Below are positions 33,682 to 43,560 of a stretch of 64,000 bases of DNA, in pieces. Below the pieces are notes generated by a model. That model was not told the origin of the DNA. It did no database searches and saw nothing but the letters and a program-made list of their open reading frames with translations. Location of the stretch: assembly GCA_015680685.1 (NCBI GenBank), contig MNCI01018363.1, forward strand, positions 66,394 to 130,393, read 5' to 3'. Numbering within the stretch: position 1 is the stretch's first letter; each line of letters starts with the position of its first letter. A program made the position numbers and the translations under genes. This stretch comes from Gnetum montanum (lineage: Eukaryota; Streptophyta; Gnetopsida; Gnetales; Gnetaceae).

Positions 33682-34752
33682 TGTTGAGGCCAACCACACC
33701 CATGCCAGGCATAGGGCCTTGACCAACAGTAACTAGTACTTTATTTTATTTATAATCTGAGCATTACTAAATTTAAGCATAAGATAATTAAGAAAAGTAC
33801 CACCATAAATATAGATAAGTGTTAGATGACAATCCTCCCATGCTTGCCTGGAGCCATGTTTGAATAAGTTTAATATCACAAAAAATCAGAAGTCGTACAG
33901 TATTGACGTATCAAGTCATTCAAAAAAAAAAACTCGACATAAACTATAAAACTTAAGGCTTATTCTTTTGCTCATTTTCTTATTTCAGTTTTACCGTGTT
34001 GCGGTTGACATGGCAAAGGCAGTTGGTGGTTTAGGGTTAGGGTTTCTCCCGTAGGTCACTATTTACAACGATTTTTCTGTTCTGCAGCCAGCGCGGTGGG
34101 GCATCGATCAGGGCTTTCACTCGCTCTTGCAGTGCCTTCCAGCAACCTTTCTCTACAGTGAACATCAACAACAATTGCAGGCAGATTGCAAATGTCAGTG
34201 TGCTTGCCCTGCAGTAGCAATTGCTGAATAACGATTTTCTGTTTTCTCAGATAGAAATAGACTTTTTTTTTCTTTTTTTTTTCTTTCCTACCCATGTGGC
34301 AGAGACCAATGCCCAACAGTGACAGTGCCAACATGAACACCGTGAGGGGTATTGGTAGAAGTCTTTCTTTCTACCTATAAACAGAAACCTAGCATAGACA
34401 AGTTGTATGCATAGGCAACACAACTAGCATTAACATCGTTTTGTTCTTTATTTATTTGCTTTCAAACAACAGGATAGATTTTTCTCTTTGCCATCTCCAA
34501 GCGCAGAAGGCGGTGGTAGATAACTTTTACAGTTTTCAATATTATTATTTGCATTTTATTTTGAATTATTTATTGTACTCTTTTAAATTGCACAAATTAT
34601 TTAACTTTTCAATATTCTTATTAAATTTAAAGCTTTTAATATTTTGTTTAAAATATTGTTATTATTGTTTTGTCACATAGCCCTTTCCAGCTAAGACTAT
34701 TCCTAGTTTCCATACCCATACGGGAGGCACCCTAGGCTATAGTCTCCTAAAA
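33682..34752 (+). repeat. 3' LTR of element C, end truncated
   Basis: Starts TGTTGAGGCC after the polypurine tract and follows the 5' LTR until AGTCTCCTAAAA. It then switches to copia LTR sequence, so the last ~50 bp are missing. The A/T microsatellite is shorter than in the left LTR. Confidence 0.85.
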
Positions 34753-34755
34753 CGG

Positions 34756-34967
34756 TGTTTTAACACATCTTCTCACCCTTTAATTTATGGAAGAAAACAA
34801 TCCTCTTTTTTTCTATTACAAACTTTAGATAATTTTAGAAACTGCTTCAAGCAAAGATTACAAAGCTGAAAGTTATTATAGACATAACTTAAATTGATGA
34901 AAACGGAGGATGAGTTTTCTTCATACTAACTGCTAGTGTAATTTTTGACATTAACCAATAGTTAACA
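34756..34967 (-). repeat. Copia LTR (right, partial)
   Basis: Corresponds to 27131-27312 of the left copia LTR and ends in the same AGTTAACA. It immediately precedes the next receptor-kinase exon by ~23 bp. Confidence 0.7.
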
Positions 34968-34990
34968 CCTTTTTATGCTTTGTGGGACAG

Positions 34991-35236
34991 ATTCAAACAA
35001 GAAAATTTCTCTCAATTGGCTGCAGCATTTCCAGCTAATCATCCATGTTGCTAAAGGCCTTCTATATTTGCATGAGGATTCTAAGTTTTAAATAATTTAT
35101 AGCGATATCAAGGCAGCAAATATTTTATTGGATGACAAATTTAACCCCAAAATTGCAGATTTTGGTTTAACAAAGCTATTTACTAGGGCTTTTAATTCCT
35201 TAGACCAGACCACAGTGATAATCTTCAAAATGTTGG
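34991..35236 (+). pseudogene. Kinase catalytic-loop and DFG exon of receptor kinase relic
   Basis: After a GGGACAG acceptor the frame reads LNWLQHFQLIIHVAKGLLYL with HED, the usual helix before the catalytic loop. One TAA stop follows. The catalytic loop reads [15 protein letters not shown] where the family has IIHRDIKA-NILLD, so the His-Arg pair is changed to Tyr-Ser while the Asp and Asn are kept. [11 protein letters not shown] preserves the metal-binding DFG. A GTATGC donor follows at 35235. This exon is the natural continuation of 26652-26868. No activation-segment or C-lobe exon is seen before the convergent LRR gene. Confidence 0.75.
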
Positions 35237-35288
35237 TATGCCTCACTTTCCCTAAAGCATGACATTCTTTTTTGGAGTTTTTCTCAGT

Positions 35289-35292
35289 NNNN
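35289..35292. other. Four-base N gap
   Basis: NNNN interrupts the sequence shortly after the last kinase exon. Confidence 1.
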
Positions 35293-35535
35293 AGCAATGT
35301 GGAGGTTAAAATACCCCTTAGGCTTTTCCATGGCTACCTTCACCTACCAAGTTTGAATCACTGAAATTGTCTGTTGCCCTTTGAAGTTCCTCCACAGATA
35401 TCTATAAGAAATTTTCACTTATAGATTTTGCCCGTTGGATGTTTTGGATCTTCTAAAAATAAATGAAATCCTGCAACAACCAGCAATTAAAGGCCACCTA
35501 GAATGCCAAGCACGATTTTCAGAATACTGTTTTTC

Positions 35536-37665
35536 TTAAAATAAGACCTGTGTTGCTGCGTAGGAGACGGTCAGGCCAAAACATTTTCCACATAAATTCA
35601 AATTAGAAAGAAACGACCGTCTTGTCAATCTTAGCTTCTTTGAGGAAGAACTGTGCAGACAAGGGACTTCTCCATCAATGTAGTTGTAGGAAAAGGGTAA
35701 AAAATATGGGTTAGAATGATTGAACAGGGACGTAGGCACAGGTCCGGTAAAGTTGTTACCAGACAGATCTATGCTTTCAAGTTCGGTGAGCTTATTCCCA
35801 ATTGATTTGGAAACGTTGGCACTGAAATGATTAAAACTGAGATTGATTTGGTGGGCATCCAACCAGCTATCCATGTAAGATGCGATGTTTCTATAAAAAT
35901 GGTTGCTTAAAAGATTTATATATTGTGCCATCTGTAATCCTTCTATTCCTGCGGCTACTTCTCCTATCAGACCATTTGCCGACAAATCAAAATTGAATAC
36001 AATGATTTTGATTCCAGCAACCTCTGGTGGAATTGGCCCAGACAGATTGTTTGCTGATAGTACAAGCTCTTCAAGAAGAGGGCAGTCTCCTATCTCTGAA
36101 GGAATTTGTCCTGACAGCAGATTCCTACCAAAGCGCAGCTTCCCCAGATTGACCAGTTTTCCATTACCAACGGGAATGGAACCAGACAAGGTATTACTTA
36201 AGAGATAGAGATCAGTTTTCCAATACCAACGGGAATGGAACCAGACAACATATTACTTAAGAGATAGAGAAAGCCTAGTGACATGTTCAATAGAGATATC
36301 TCAGTCGGAAGGTGGCCTTTTAGCTTGTTTCCTTGAAGACGAATGCTTTGCAGTGACTTCATATTTCCAATCTGAGGAGGAATGGTATCACTGATCGCAT
36401 TATGAGCCAGTGCAAGGTCCAAAAGAGATGAAAAGTTTCCTAGACTGGGAAGGATGTTGGCAGAGATAAAATTTTCAGATAAAAGTAAATGCTGAAGATT
36501 GGGCAAGAAGCTTTCAAAGTTGGGTGGTAACTTTCCCGTTAAAAGGTTGCCATAAATACATAGATTAGTTAGAAGAGAGCAATTGGATAGAGTTGGGAGG
36601 ATTGGAATAGGCTGCCTAGGTGCTCACTCCACTGGTGAAGTAATTGTAGCCGAGATTGCGAATCATGAGTTGAGTCCAGTGTGTTGCCAACTATGACAGT
36701 GGCGTCCCCAACAATTTGTTGTTGGACAAGTCGAGGAGTTGGAGTTGGGTGAGATTGTGCCATGACTGTGGGATGTTGCCAGTGAATCTGTTTTCAAATA
36801 AAGACAAACCCTGTAGATTGTTAAAGCTGTCGAGCCAGGTAGGAAGATGACCATGCAAATTGTTGTTATTAGAGAACCCAGCATTATAAGAGCCGTGAGG
36901 TTGCATAAACATGGGGGAATGGTTCCACTCATTGTTTTTGTCAAGAAAAACTTCAGCAAGATGGTAGAGACTGGCAAGTGAGCAAGAAATGAAACCATTC
37001 AAATGATTCCCAGCAAGACCAAGATGTTAAAGAAAGGTTGCTCAGGTTGCCCAGTTGAGCAGGAATGATGCCGTGAATGTTGTTCTGACCCAGGTAAAGG
37101 GATTCAAGTTTGTGGAGTGCTCCCAGCCACCAAGGGATTTGTCCATTCAACTGATTTTGGTAAACTTTGAACTCCTTATGGTTTTTGAGTGTTGCAAGAG
37201 ATTGAGGAATGTCACCAACCAAGGAATTTGAACACAGATCAAGAAATTGCAATGAAGAAAGGTTTCCTATCTGATAAGGAATCTCACCTTCAAATTCATT
37301 AAAGCATAGATTCAACTGTTTAAGCCTCTGCTGTGTACCAAAGGATGGTGGGATTGTACCAGAAAAAGAGTTATTGAAAACCTTAAGTAACTGCAGGAAT
37401 GATAAGTTGGAGAGGTGGGGAGAAAGAGATCCATGCAGAGTGGCACTTTCCAGAACAATTTTCAAAACTCAGCCTTGATGTTTGGTGGAGCAGCTGATTC
37501 CAGTCCAATTGCATGCATTGGCAGTAGAAGAGAGAGTGGATCACTAATGATGCATTTCTTAAATTGAAGCAGTGCTCTCATATCATTCACAGCTTCTATG
37601 AGCTTCAACAATAGCAGCAAAGAAGAAGCACAAACAAAGAAGAAGGCAAAGAGAAGGAGCAGCAA
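35536..37665 (-). pseudogene. LRR receptor pseudogene lacking a kinase domain
   Basis: From 37665 on the minus strand: a hydrophobic signal peptide (LLLLFAFFFVCASSLLLLL), the N-cap (DMRALLQFKKCIISDPLSLL), then CNWTGISC in a shifted frame. A long series of plant extracellular LRRs of the LxxLxLxxNxLxGxIPxxLGxL type follows (for example FEGEIPYQIGNLSSLQFLDL and LVLSANNLSGPIPPEVAG). At least four frames are needed (37665-37465, 37465-36953, 37002-36691 and 36506-35536), so it is dead. The end has the usual post-LRR Leu-Cys-Gly (NLCGKCFGL) but then a stop, with no membrane segment or kinase. Family members sense ligands at the cell surface. The N-cap and repeat style suggest LRR receptor kinases of class XII, but a receptor-like protein is possible. 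Confidence 0.8.
36152..36270. repeat. 59-bp tandem duplication inside the LRR relic
   Basis: CCAACGGGAATGGAACCAGA and flanking text recur with a 59-bp offset (36167 and 36226). Because 59 is not a multiple of three, the duplication shifts the LRR frame. Confidence 0.8.
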
Positions 37666-38599
37666 CAGCAGAAGAGAAGGAGAAGGAGGAGGTGATTGTG
37701 ATGCTCGGTAAGGAAATGAAAGAAAGGCGTATGTAATAATACATAATTGCTATTATTGTTGAGCTCAATTCAAACTCCTCTGCCCATGTTTAGTCATTTG
37801 ACTGGACATTGGCTTTTCTTCGTAAATTTATGTGGTGCACTAGAAATGTGCTTCATCTTTGTGGAACTTTGTGATCCGCGTAATTGCTGTTTCCGTTTGA
37901 AGATGTAAATTCCATGAATTCTTAATACATGCTACGGTACCGAGTCAAGAAAATCATTGTTGGGGAGCAACTTGATCTCAGAAGGCTTGGTGGCGTGGAA
38001 GAATAGCTCTTAGATCGCAGGTTGAATCGATCGCTGCTGCTGGTTGCTAGGCTCCTGCCGCAGCTTCTTGCATGTCGGGTATGGTGTTCTGCTCTGCGTT
38101 GCTGAAGATCTAGTTGGGATCTGGCAGATTCATGTACTGTTTCCTGCAATCAGAAAACCCTCGGGTTATCTGCTTCGGAAATTTGGCAGCCCTCCACTAG
38201 GATTTCCTGACAGCACCTTGTGTTGGCCAGTCTTGGAGCGTAGGCTAACCTGATCGGAGGCAGAGGGTTTTTGTGGGGCGCTGGTGACAGACTTTCTGGT
38301 TTGATTGCAACAGTCTTGAAGCATTCTGGGCCCCAAACCAGCAAGGGCTTGAATGGGTTTTGCAGGATTACATGTGGTACCCTTTGCCTCATCTGTTAAT
38401 AAGTACTTGGTAAGTTTGTTCCTTTGTGTTTTGTTCTTTTTTTAATATTTTCTCTATTTTGATTTTTTGAATTGGTTAAGCTTAGGCCCAATGGGTCTGC
38501 ATGACCCAATCTATTTTGTCTTTTTATTTTGATGTTGGAAAAAAAACGTAAAATAATGGAATCCTCCAATATTGACTAGACATCTTTGACCAAACTATA
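37666..38599. other. Spacer, possibly including the LINE 5' UTR
   Basis: No gene recognised. The more GC-rich part, 37930-38400, may be LINE 5' untranslated sequence or older host DNA; I cannot fix the LINE start. Confidence 0.4.
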
Positions 38600-38639
38600 C
38601 AAATATTTACTCACTTTTACACAATTGACTTCTTCACTG

Positions 38640-39613
38640 GTAGGATTCCTCGTGCCTCAATGTTCTAGGATTGGGTTAAAAAATTTTGGGAACCTTGTAA
38701 TATCAGAATAACCCTAACTTCCAATCTTACAAGAGGCTTTTTTCTGTTTGCTTTTGAAACTAAGGCTATGGTAGAGTTCATGAAACAATAGTCAATTTAA
38801 GATGTTTATGGATCCTTTTTAGTACTTCAACCTTAGAAAGAGGATTTCAATCCTGAAAAAGCAAGCAAAAGTATTTTGCGAGTCTGGATTGAATTTCCAA
38901 GACTCCCTCCTCATTTTTCTTCCCATGTTGATATCCTTGTTGCACAAGTTGGGGAAGTCATCGGTATGGAGGCCTTTTCAGGTTTCCGTCCACGACCAAC
39001 TCGAAGAGTGTGCGTTAAAATAGATATGCAAAAGCCATGTCCTGATTCACTAGAAATTAATGTGAAAGGAAAAACTTTTGTTCAAAAAATTTCATATTTT
39101 ACACTTCCTAACTGTTGTTACTATTGTCTCGATCCGAACCACCGTAAAGCTTAATGTCCAAAGTTACTGACTAAGCTTGAAGCCAAGCGAATTTTAGTAG
39201 AACAAGTTAGTGGAGAACTAAAAAATCAAAACATATCTCAGGACACAAGCAAGGATACTGTCGAGGTTCACTTAACTAAACCTCCTTCTTTGGATTCTAA
39301 GGTGTCCAATGTGGAAGATATGAAAATTGAGGATACTGATGCCATTAAGATTCTTCTTAACCAAGAAGGGGCCCCAAAACACGCTACTAGTGGCTGGGAG
39401 TGTGTTACCTGAAAATCTTATATCTCAGTCACACGAGATAACCCTATTTTTAGTACTTTCGCTAAAGGGCATCAATCCTTAACAGGTGCTAGCCAGTCCA
39501 TTAGCAAAAGAACAAGTGCTTGGCGTCCTCTAGTTAACAACTTTGAATCTAGGAATTCTTTTAAGGCCTTGGCAGTTGAGGAGGATCCTCCTTCTTCTAC
39601 ACAAACCCAATGA
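38640..39613 (+). pseudogene. LINE ORF1, DUF4283-like with CCHC knuckle
   Basis: The early part (about 38700-38900) reads TRGFFLFAFETKAMVEFM and, after stops, VWIEFPRLPPHF and ILVAQVGEVIGMEAF, the DUF4283 pattern of plant LINE and related ORF1 proteins. CCYYCLDPNHRKA, then a stop in place of Gln and a Cys (about 39112-39155), is a CxxCxxxxHxxxxC knuckle. The tail is Ser/Asp-rich and ends at TGA 39611-39613. The protein would coat LINE RNA. The start is not identifiable. Confidence 0.7.
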
Positions 39614-42600
39614 AGTGTTGTTCATGGAATGTTAGGGGCCTTTCAGACCCTCGTAGAAGATATATAGTTTGAGATTATATTCAGAGACATTCCTTTGATG
39701 TTGTTTGTCTTCAAGAAGTTAACATCTAAGGATTTAATCTTCAAATCTACTGCCAAAACATTTTTCCCAATAGTTCTTATGTTTCTACTCACCATGAACA
39801 TGGAAAAGGGGGGGGGGGGGGGGGCTATAATTTTTCTCCATAATGAGTGGTACGAGTTTGTTCTTGATCACAGTTGTGATAATTTAGGGCATTATAGTTG
39901 GGTTCGATTACGGTACGCTAATGAAATCTTAAGGATTGTCTCCATTTATGCTACTTCTCACTCAACTGATAGGAAGCTTTTGTGGAATTGGCTCAGGCAC
40001 AACTTACGCAAAGCTAACTGGATTATAGCAGGGGATTTCAACATGACTAAGCATCCAAAGGATAAATTTGGAGGGCAAAGAGGTGGTTTAGATAGCAGGG
40101 ACCTTTCTAAGAGGCTCTCGTTGAAACATCAATTAAAGTTATAAGAATCTAATGAAAACTACTCCTCTTCTTGTACTTCTAACTAGTTTACTTGGAGTAA
40201 CGCTAGACATGGTGCTTTCTACATCTCTTCTCAGTTGGATCGGGTTTATCTATCTACGAATCCTCTTATTCATTTTACTTCTACCAATGGTGCCCCTATC
40301 CATGTAGATTATACCTAGGTTTTGTCATATCAGTATCCTATTCATTGGTCTCTTTCCCACTCTGGTAACTCCTACTCTTCTAACAATCTTTATATTTTTA
40401 ACACTGCCTTTCTTCATAGTAACTCCCTTTGCTCTCTATTGATGCAAATATGGAATTTTCATCCTAAACCCCTTGGTGAAGATGGTTGGATTGATTGGTG
40501 AACTAATGCTTGTACCCACCTCTAACGGTTTTCCAAACATGCAGGTAAATTGATGGCTTCATGACTAAGTTCTCAAAAGTCCAACCTTCATAAGGAAAAA
40601 TCCTTACTTTAAAATACCATTAATAAAGATGAAGCTACTGAGGCTCACTTTAGTCATTTGAAACTTACCAAGGAGAACCTACGTATAATGGATCACTATG
40701 AAGCTAGAGGTGCTCACCTCCGTGCTCGTCTCTCTTGGCTCCGCATGGGTGACTAGGCTACTAATGGCTTTTTTCGTCTCCTCAAAGGGGGGAACCCATC
40801 CCATAAAATTCCAGCTATTCAAGTCGAAGATAATATCTTCATCTCCAAGGATGACATTTTACAGGCCTTCTTTGAGTTCTACTCTCAAACTTTTCAAAAA
40901 GAGACGATTGACCCCATTGCAGTTAATAGTAGCTTAGGATCTATTACTCCTTTTAATTGCTCCATCTTTGGTGATGCTTCTCTTCTTTCCAAACAGAATC
41001 TTGGTAATGTTCTTCAACAACTGCATGGTGGTAAAGCCCCTGGTATGGATGGCCTTCCCACAGAATTTTTAAAAAAATTCTAGCCTACTCTTCAAGACAT
41101 TGTTTATAGTGTGTATAAGGAAGCTCTTAGGGAAGGATCCTTTCGTAAGCAGATTAATGCTGGTATTCTTAAACTTCTCCCCAAGTCAGGAGATTGTATG
41201 CACATAAGTAATTGGTGCCGTATCACTCTTTTAAATGTTATCTATAAAATAGTTGCCAAAGCTATAGCTAATAAACTTAAACCTTTTCTTTTTCATCTTA
41301 TAAGGAAAGAGTAAACTAGTTTTGTTCAAGGTAGGTATATTTTAGACAACGTTTTTATTGCTATTGAGGGCTTGCGTTCAGCTTCCTCCACTAATCAAAA
41401 TGTCATTCTTCTTAAGCTTGATTTTGCTAAAGATTATGACATGCTTGATTAGTCCTTTTTAAAAAGTATAGTCGAACACCATAACTTAGGTAGTTTTTTG
41501 AGAGACATATCGATGTTGTTTTGTCAGAGGCCTCTTCAGTCATTTTCATTAGTGGAACCTTCTCTAAGGTCATTGAGCTTCAAAAATCAGTCGGACAGGG
41601 GTCCCCTTTAGTCCCTTATCTTTTAATCTTAGCTGCTGATGCTCTTGGAGCTGTTCTTAGATCTCATAATGAATCTATGAGGCTAAGAGCTATCTCTCTT
41701 CCACAACAAGGAAAGGATCTTGTTTATAGCCAGTTTGCAAATGATACTTTTATCACTTTGATTGAGGACCATAATAATTTTAACACTGCCTTGCATTGCA
41801 TAGATATCTACTGTAGACCCTCAGGAGCTAAGATGAATTGAAACAAAATGTAAGCCATCCAATCTAGCTTCTCTCCTAGGCCTCCTTGGACTTATCATTT
41901 TGATATCAAGTGGCTATCTCCTACTGATATTTTCACCCTCTTAGGCATTCCTATTGATTTATTTTCTACTCCCACTACCATATGGAACAATGTGGTGGAA
42001 AAGGTGAAATATAAAGCTTTGAAATGGGCTTCTAAACACTTATCTCTTGCAGGTAGATTTATCGTAGTTAATCATATTTTGAGCTCCACTCATATCTATT
42101 ACTCTTCCTTTATGGCTCCTTCCAAATCTTCCTTTCAATGCATGAACAACATTCTTAGGAATTTCCTTTGGGGGGATAAGGATGATCACAAAGCTTTTCA
42201 TCAAGTACCTTAGGATACTTGCACTTTAAGTAAAGAGCACGGGGGCTTAGGCCTTGCCTCTATTGAGTACCAGAGTATTCTCTTGGCCTCCAAATGGGTG
42301 ACTTGGTGTATTGAAGGAGATGAAGCTTGGAAGATCCTTTTTAGGCATAACATCTCTTGTCTTGGTATTCCCCATAGATGGTAAAATACTCATTGGAGAA
42401 ATTGGATCATTAGTGAAGGCTCTTAGAAGATCAAAGGTTCTTTCTTGTTTAAGAAAATGTGGCGGTGTTGGAGCCAACTTAGAGGTTTGTTACAATGGAA
42501 ACCTTCCCAGATAAGCTTGCACTCTTTGTCGACACACTCGATCTGGTGGTCTCCTATTTTTAAAAAGAATGTAGGTTGTCTTTATGATGAATTCTCTCAT

Positions 42601-43417
42601 AGAGCCAATCGTTTTGCTGACCACAATCTCCACCATATTGATCAATTATATACTGTTAGAAATAATTCTCCTACCCTCTCTTGGACACATGCAAAAGTAA
42701 AATGGGGGTTTCAAAGACAAGATATTATCATTTACCAACACATTGAGCAAGTTCTCTCCAACTTTTCTGTGCATAAGTTGCATACTAATACTCCTTGGTA
42801 TGATGATTCGTTTTGGCCTGACGGTTCCCCTCTTCTCTCTTTATGCATCTCTAAAGCCAAATCTTGGTTTCATGTGCAAGATTTTCAATTCTTCATACTA
42901 AATAGGTGTTGGAGTTCACATCTTGAGGACCACCAGTGGAAAACTATTTTTCGTCAAATTTGGACTTCCAAGGCCCAACCTAAGCACCATTTCTTTTTTT
43001 TGGTCTTTGGTTCATCAAGGTCTTCCCATCAGACATAGGCTTCATTTCTTAGGAATTGATCATCCTAAATGCCCCATTTGTAAAGCGGATGACTCTTTTC
43101 AACATGTCTTTTGGGATTGCTCATTCTCTCAACACATTTGGAAATGATGTCAATCTCTCCAAGTCTTCCTTCCTAACCATTGTATTGGTTTTCCTCAATG
43201 TATCTTTCAAGATGATTGTGTTTAGCGTCATCTTCAAAAAGCCTAGAAAATCCTCTTATTTGAGATTATCTTCTTTATTTGGAAATGTTTCCTAGATGCT
43301 TGGTATCAAAACACAAACTATAATGAATTTGACTATGGTATGAAATGCTCTATTGTTAGTATTGTTCAACTTCAATGTCGAGAACTAGGATTTATCAATA
43401 ATATTACCTTTTTCTAA
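39610..43417 (+). pseudogene. LINE ORF2: endonuclease, reverse transcriptase, zinc motif
   Basis: The ATG at 39610 overlaps the ORF1 stop as ATGA. Domains in order: AP-type endonuclease (CCSWNVRGLSDP, then VVCLQEV; WIIAGDFNM near 40020; SQLDRVYLST near 40235) that nicks target DNA; and reverse transcriptase (LRITLLN-like block near 41215, SFVQGRYILDN near 41320, LLKLDFAKDYDMLD near 41410, GSPLVPYLLILAADALGAVL near 41600). The catalytic box reads QFANDTFI, so the first Asp of FADD is Asn. The C-terminal part has CPICKADDSFQHVFWDC near 43070. The frame closes at TAA 43415. About 1270 codons is normal for the family. Stops such as TAG in GD*ATNGFF fit TGG-to-TAG change. Confidence 0.85.
39808..39824. 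repeat. Run of 17 G inside LINE ORF2
   Basis: An uninterrupted G17 tract breaks the endonuclease frame. Such a run is prone to polymerase or assembly error. Confidence 0.95.
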
Positions 43418-43560
43418 ATGGTTTCTTTTTGAGTTAGTTGTATTGGTCTCCTTTTTCAGCTATCATCCTATGGGGTGCGATAAGCTTATGTCTTGTTGTA
43501 GGTGACTGGGGGTTCATCTTGCAACATTGGGGAGTCTTGTAGCTCATCTTAACACACACA

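Larger units (their letters stand above)
27969..34752 (+). mobile_element. Ty3/gypsy retrotransposon C, pol core deleted
   Basis: Direct LTR copies (27969-29120 and 33682-34752) flank a 4.56-kb interior on the plus strand: gag, zinc knuckle, degenerate protease, linker, the C-terminal end of integrase, then a non-coding tail and a polypurine tract (TTTGGGGGCTAAG) abutting the right LTR. RT, RNase H and the integrase core are missing. The right LTR lacks its last ~50 bp and is joined directly to copia LTR sequence. The left edge lies inside copia pol, so the flanks do not form a simple insertion site. It sits inside an intron of the receptor kinase relic, in the same orientation. Confidence 0.85.
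38600..43560 (+). mobile_element. L1-type non-LTR retrotransposon (LINE)
   Basis: Two ORFs on the plus strand give the plant L1 layout: ORF1 (gag-like with zinc knuckle, to 39613), then ORF2 (endonuclease, reverse transcriptase, C-terminal zinc motif, 39610-43417). The 3' end is probably near the ACACACACACACCC run at ~43555, as no clear poly(A) is seen. Many stops and frameshifts show it is dead. No target duplication was found because neither end is certain. Confidence 0.85.

Noticed and set aside
34059-34340. Minus-strand 93-codon frame in the right LTR of element C
   Set aside because: It lies wholly in an LTR and the matching part of the left LTR is not open, so it is not a gene.
35097-35297. 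Minus-strand 66-codon frame
   Set aside because: Antisense shadow of the kinase catalytic exon and it starts in N bases.
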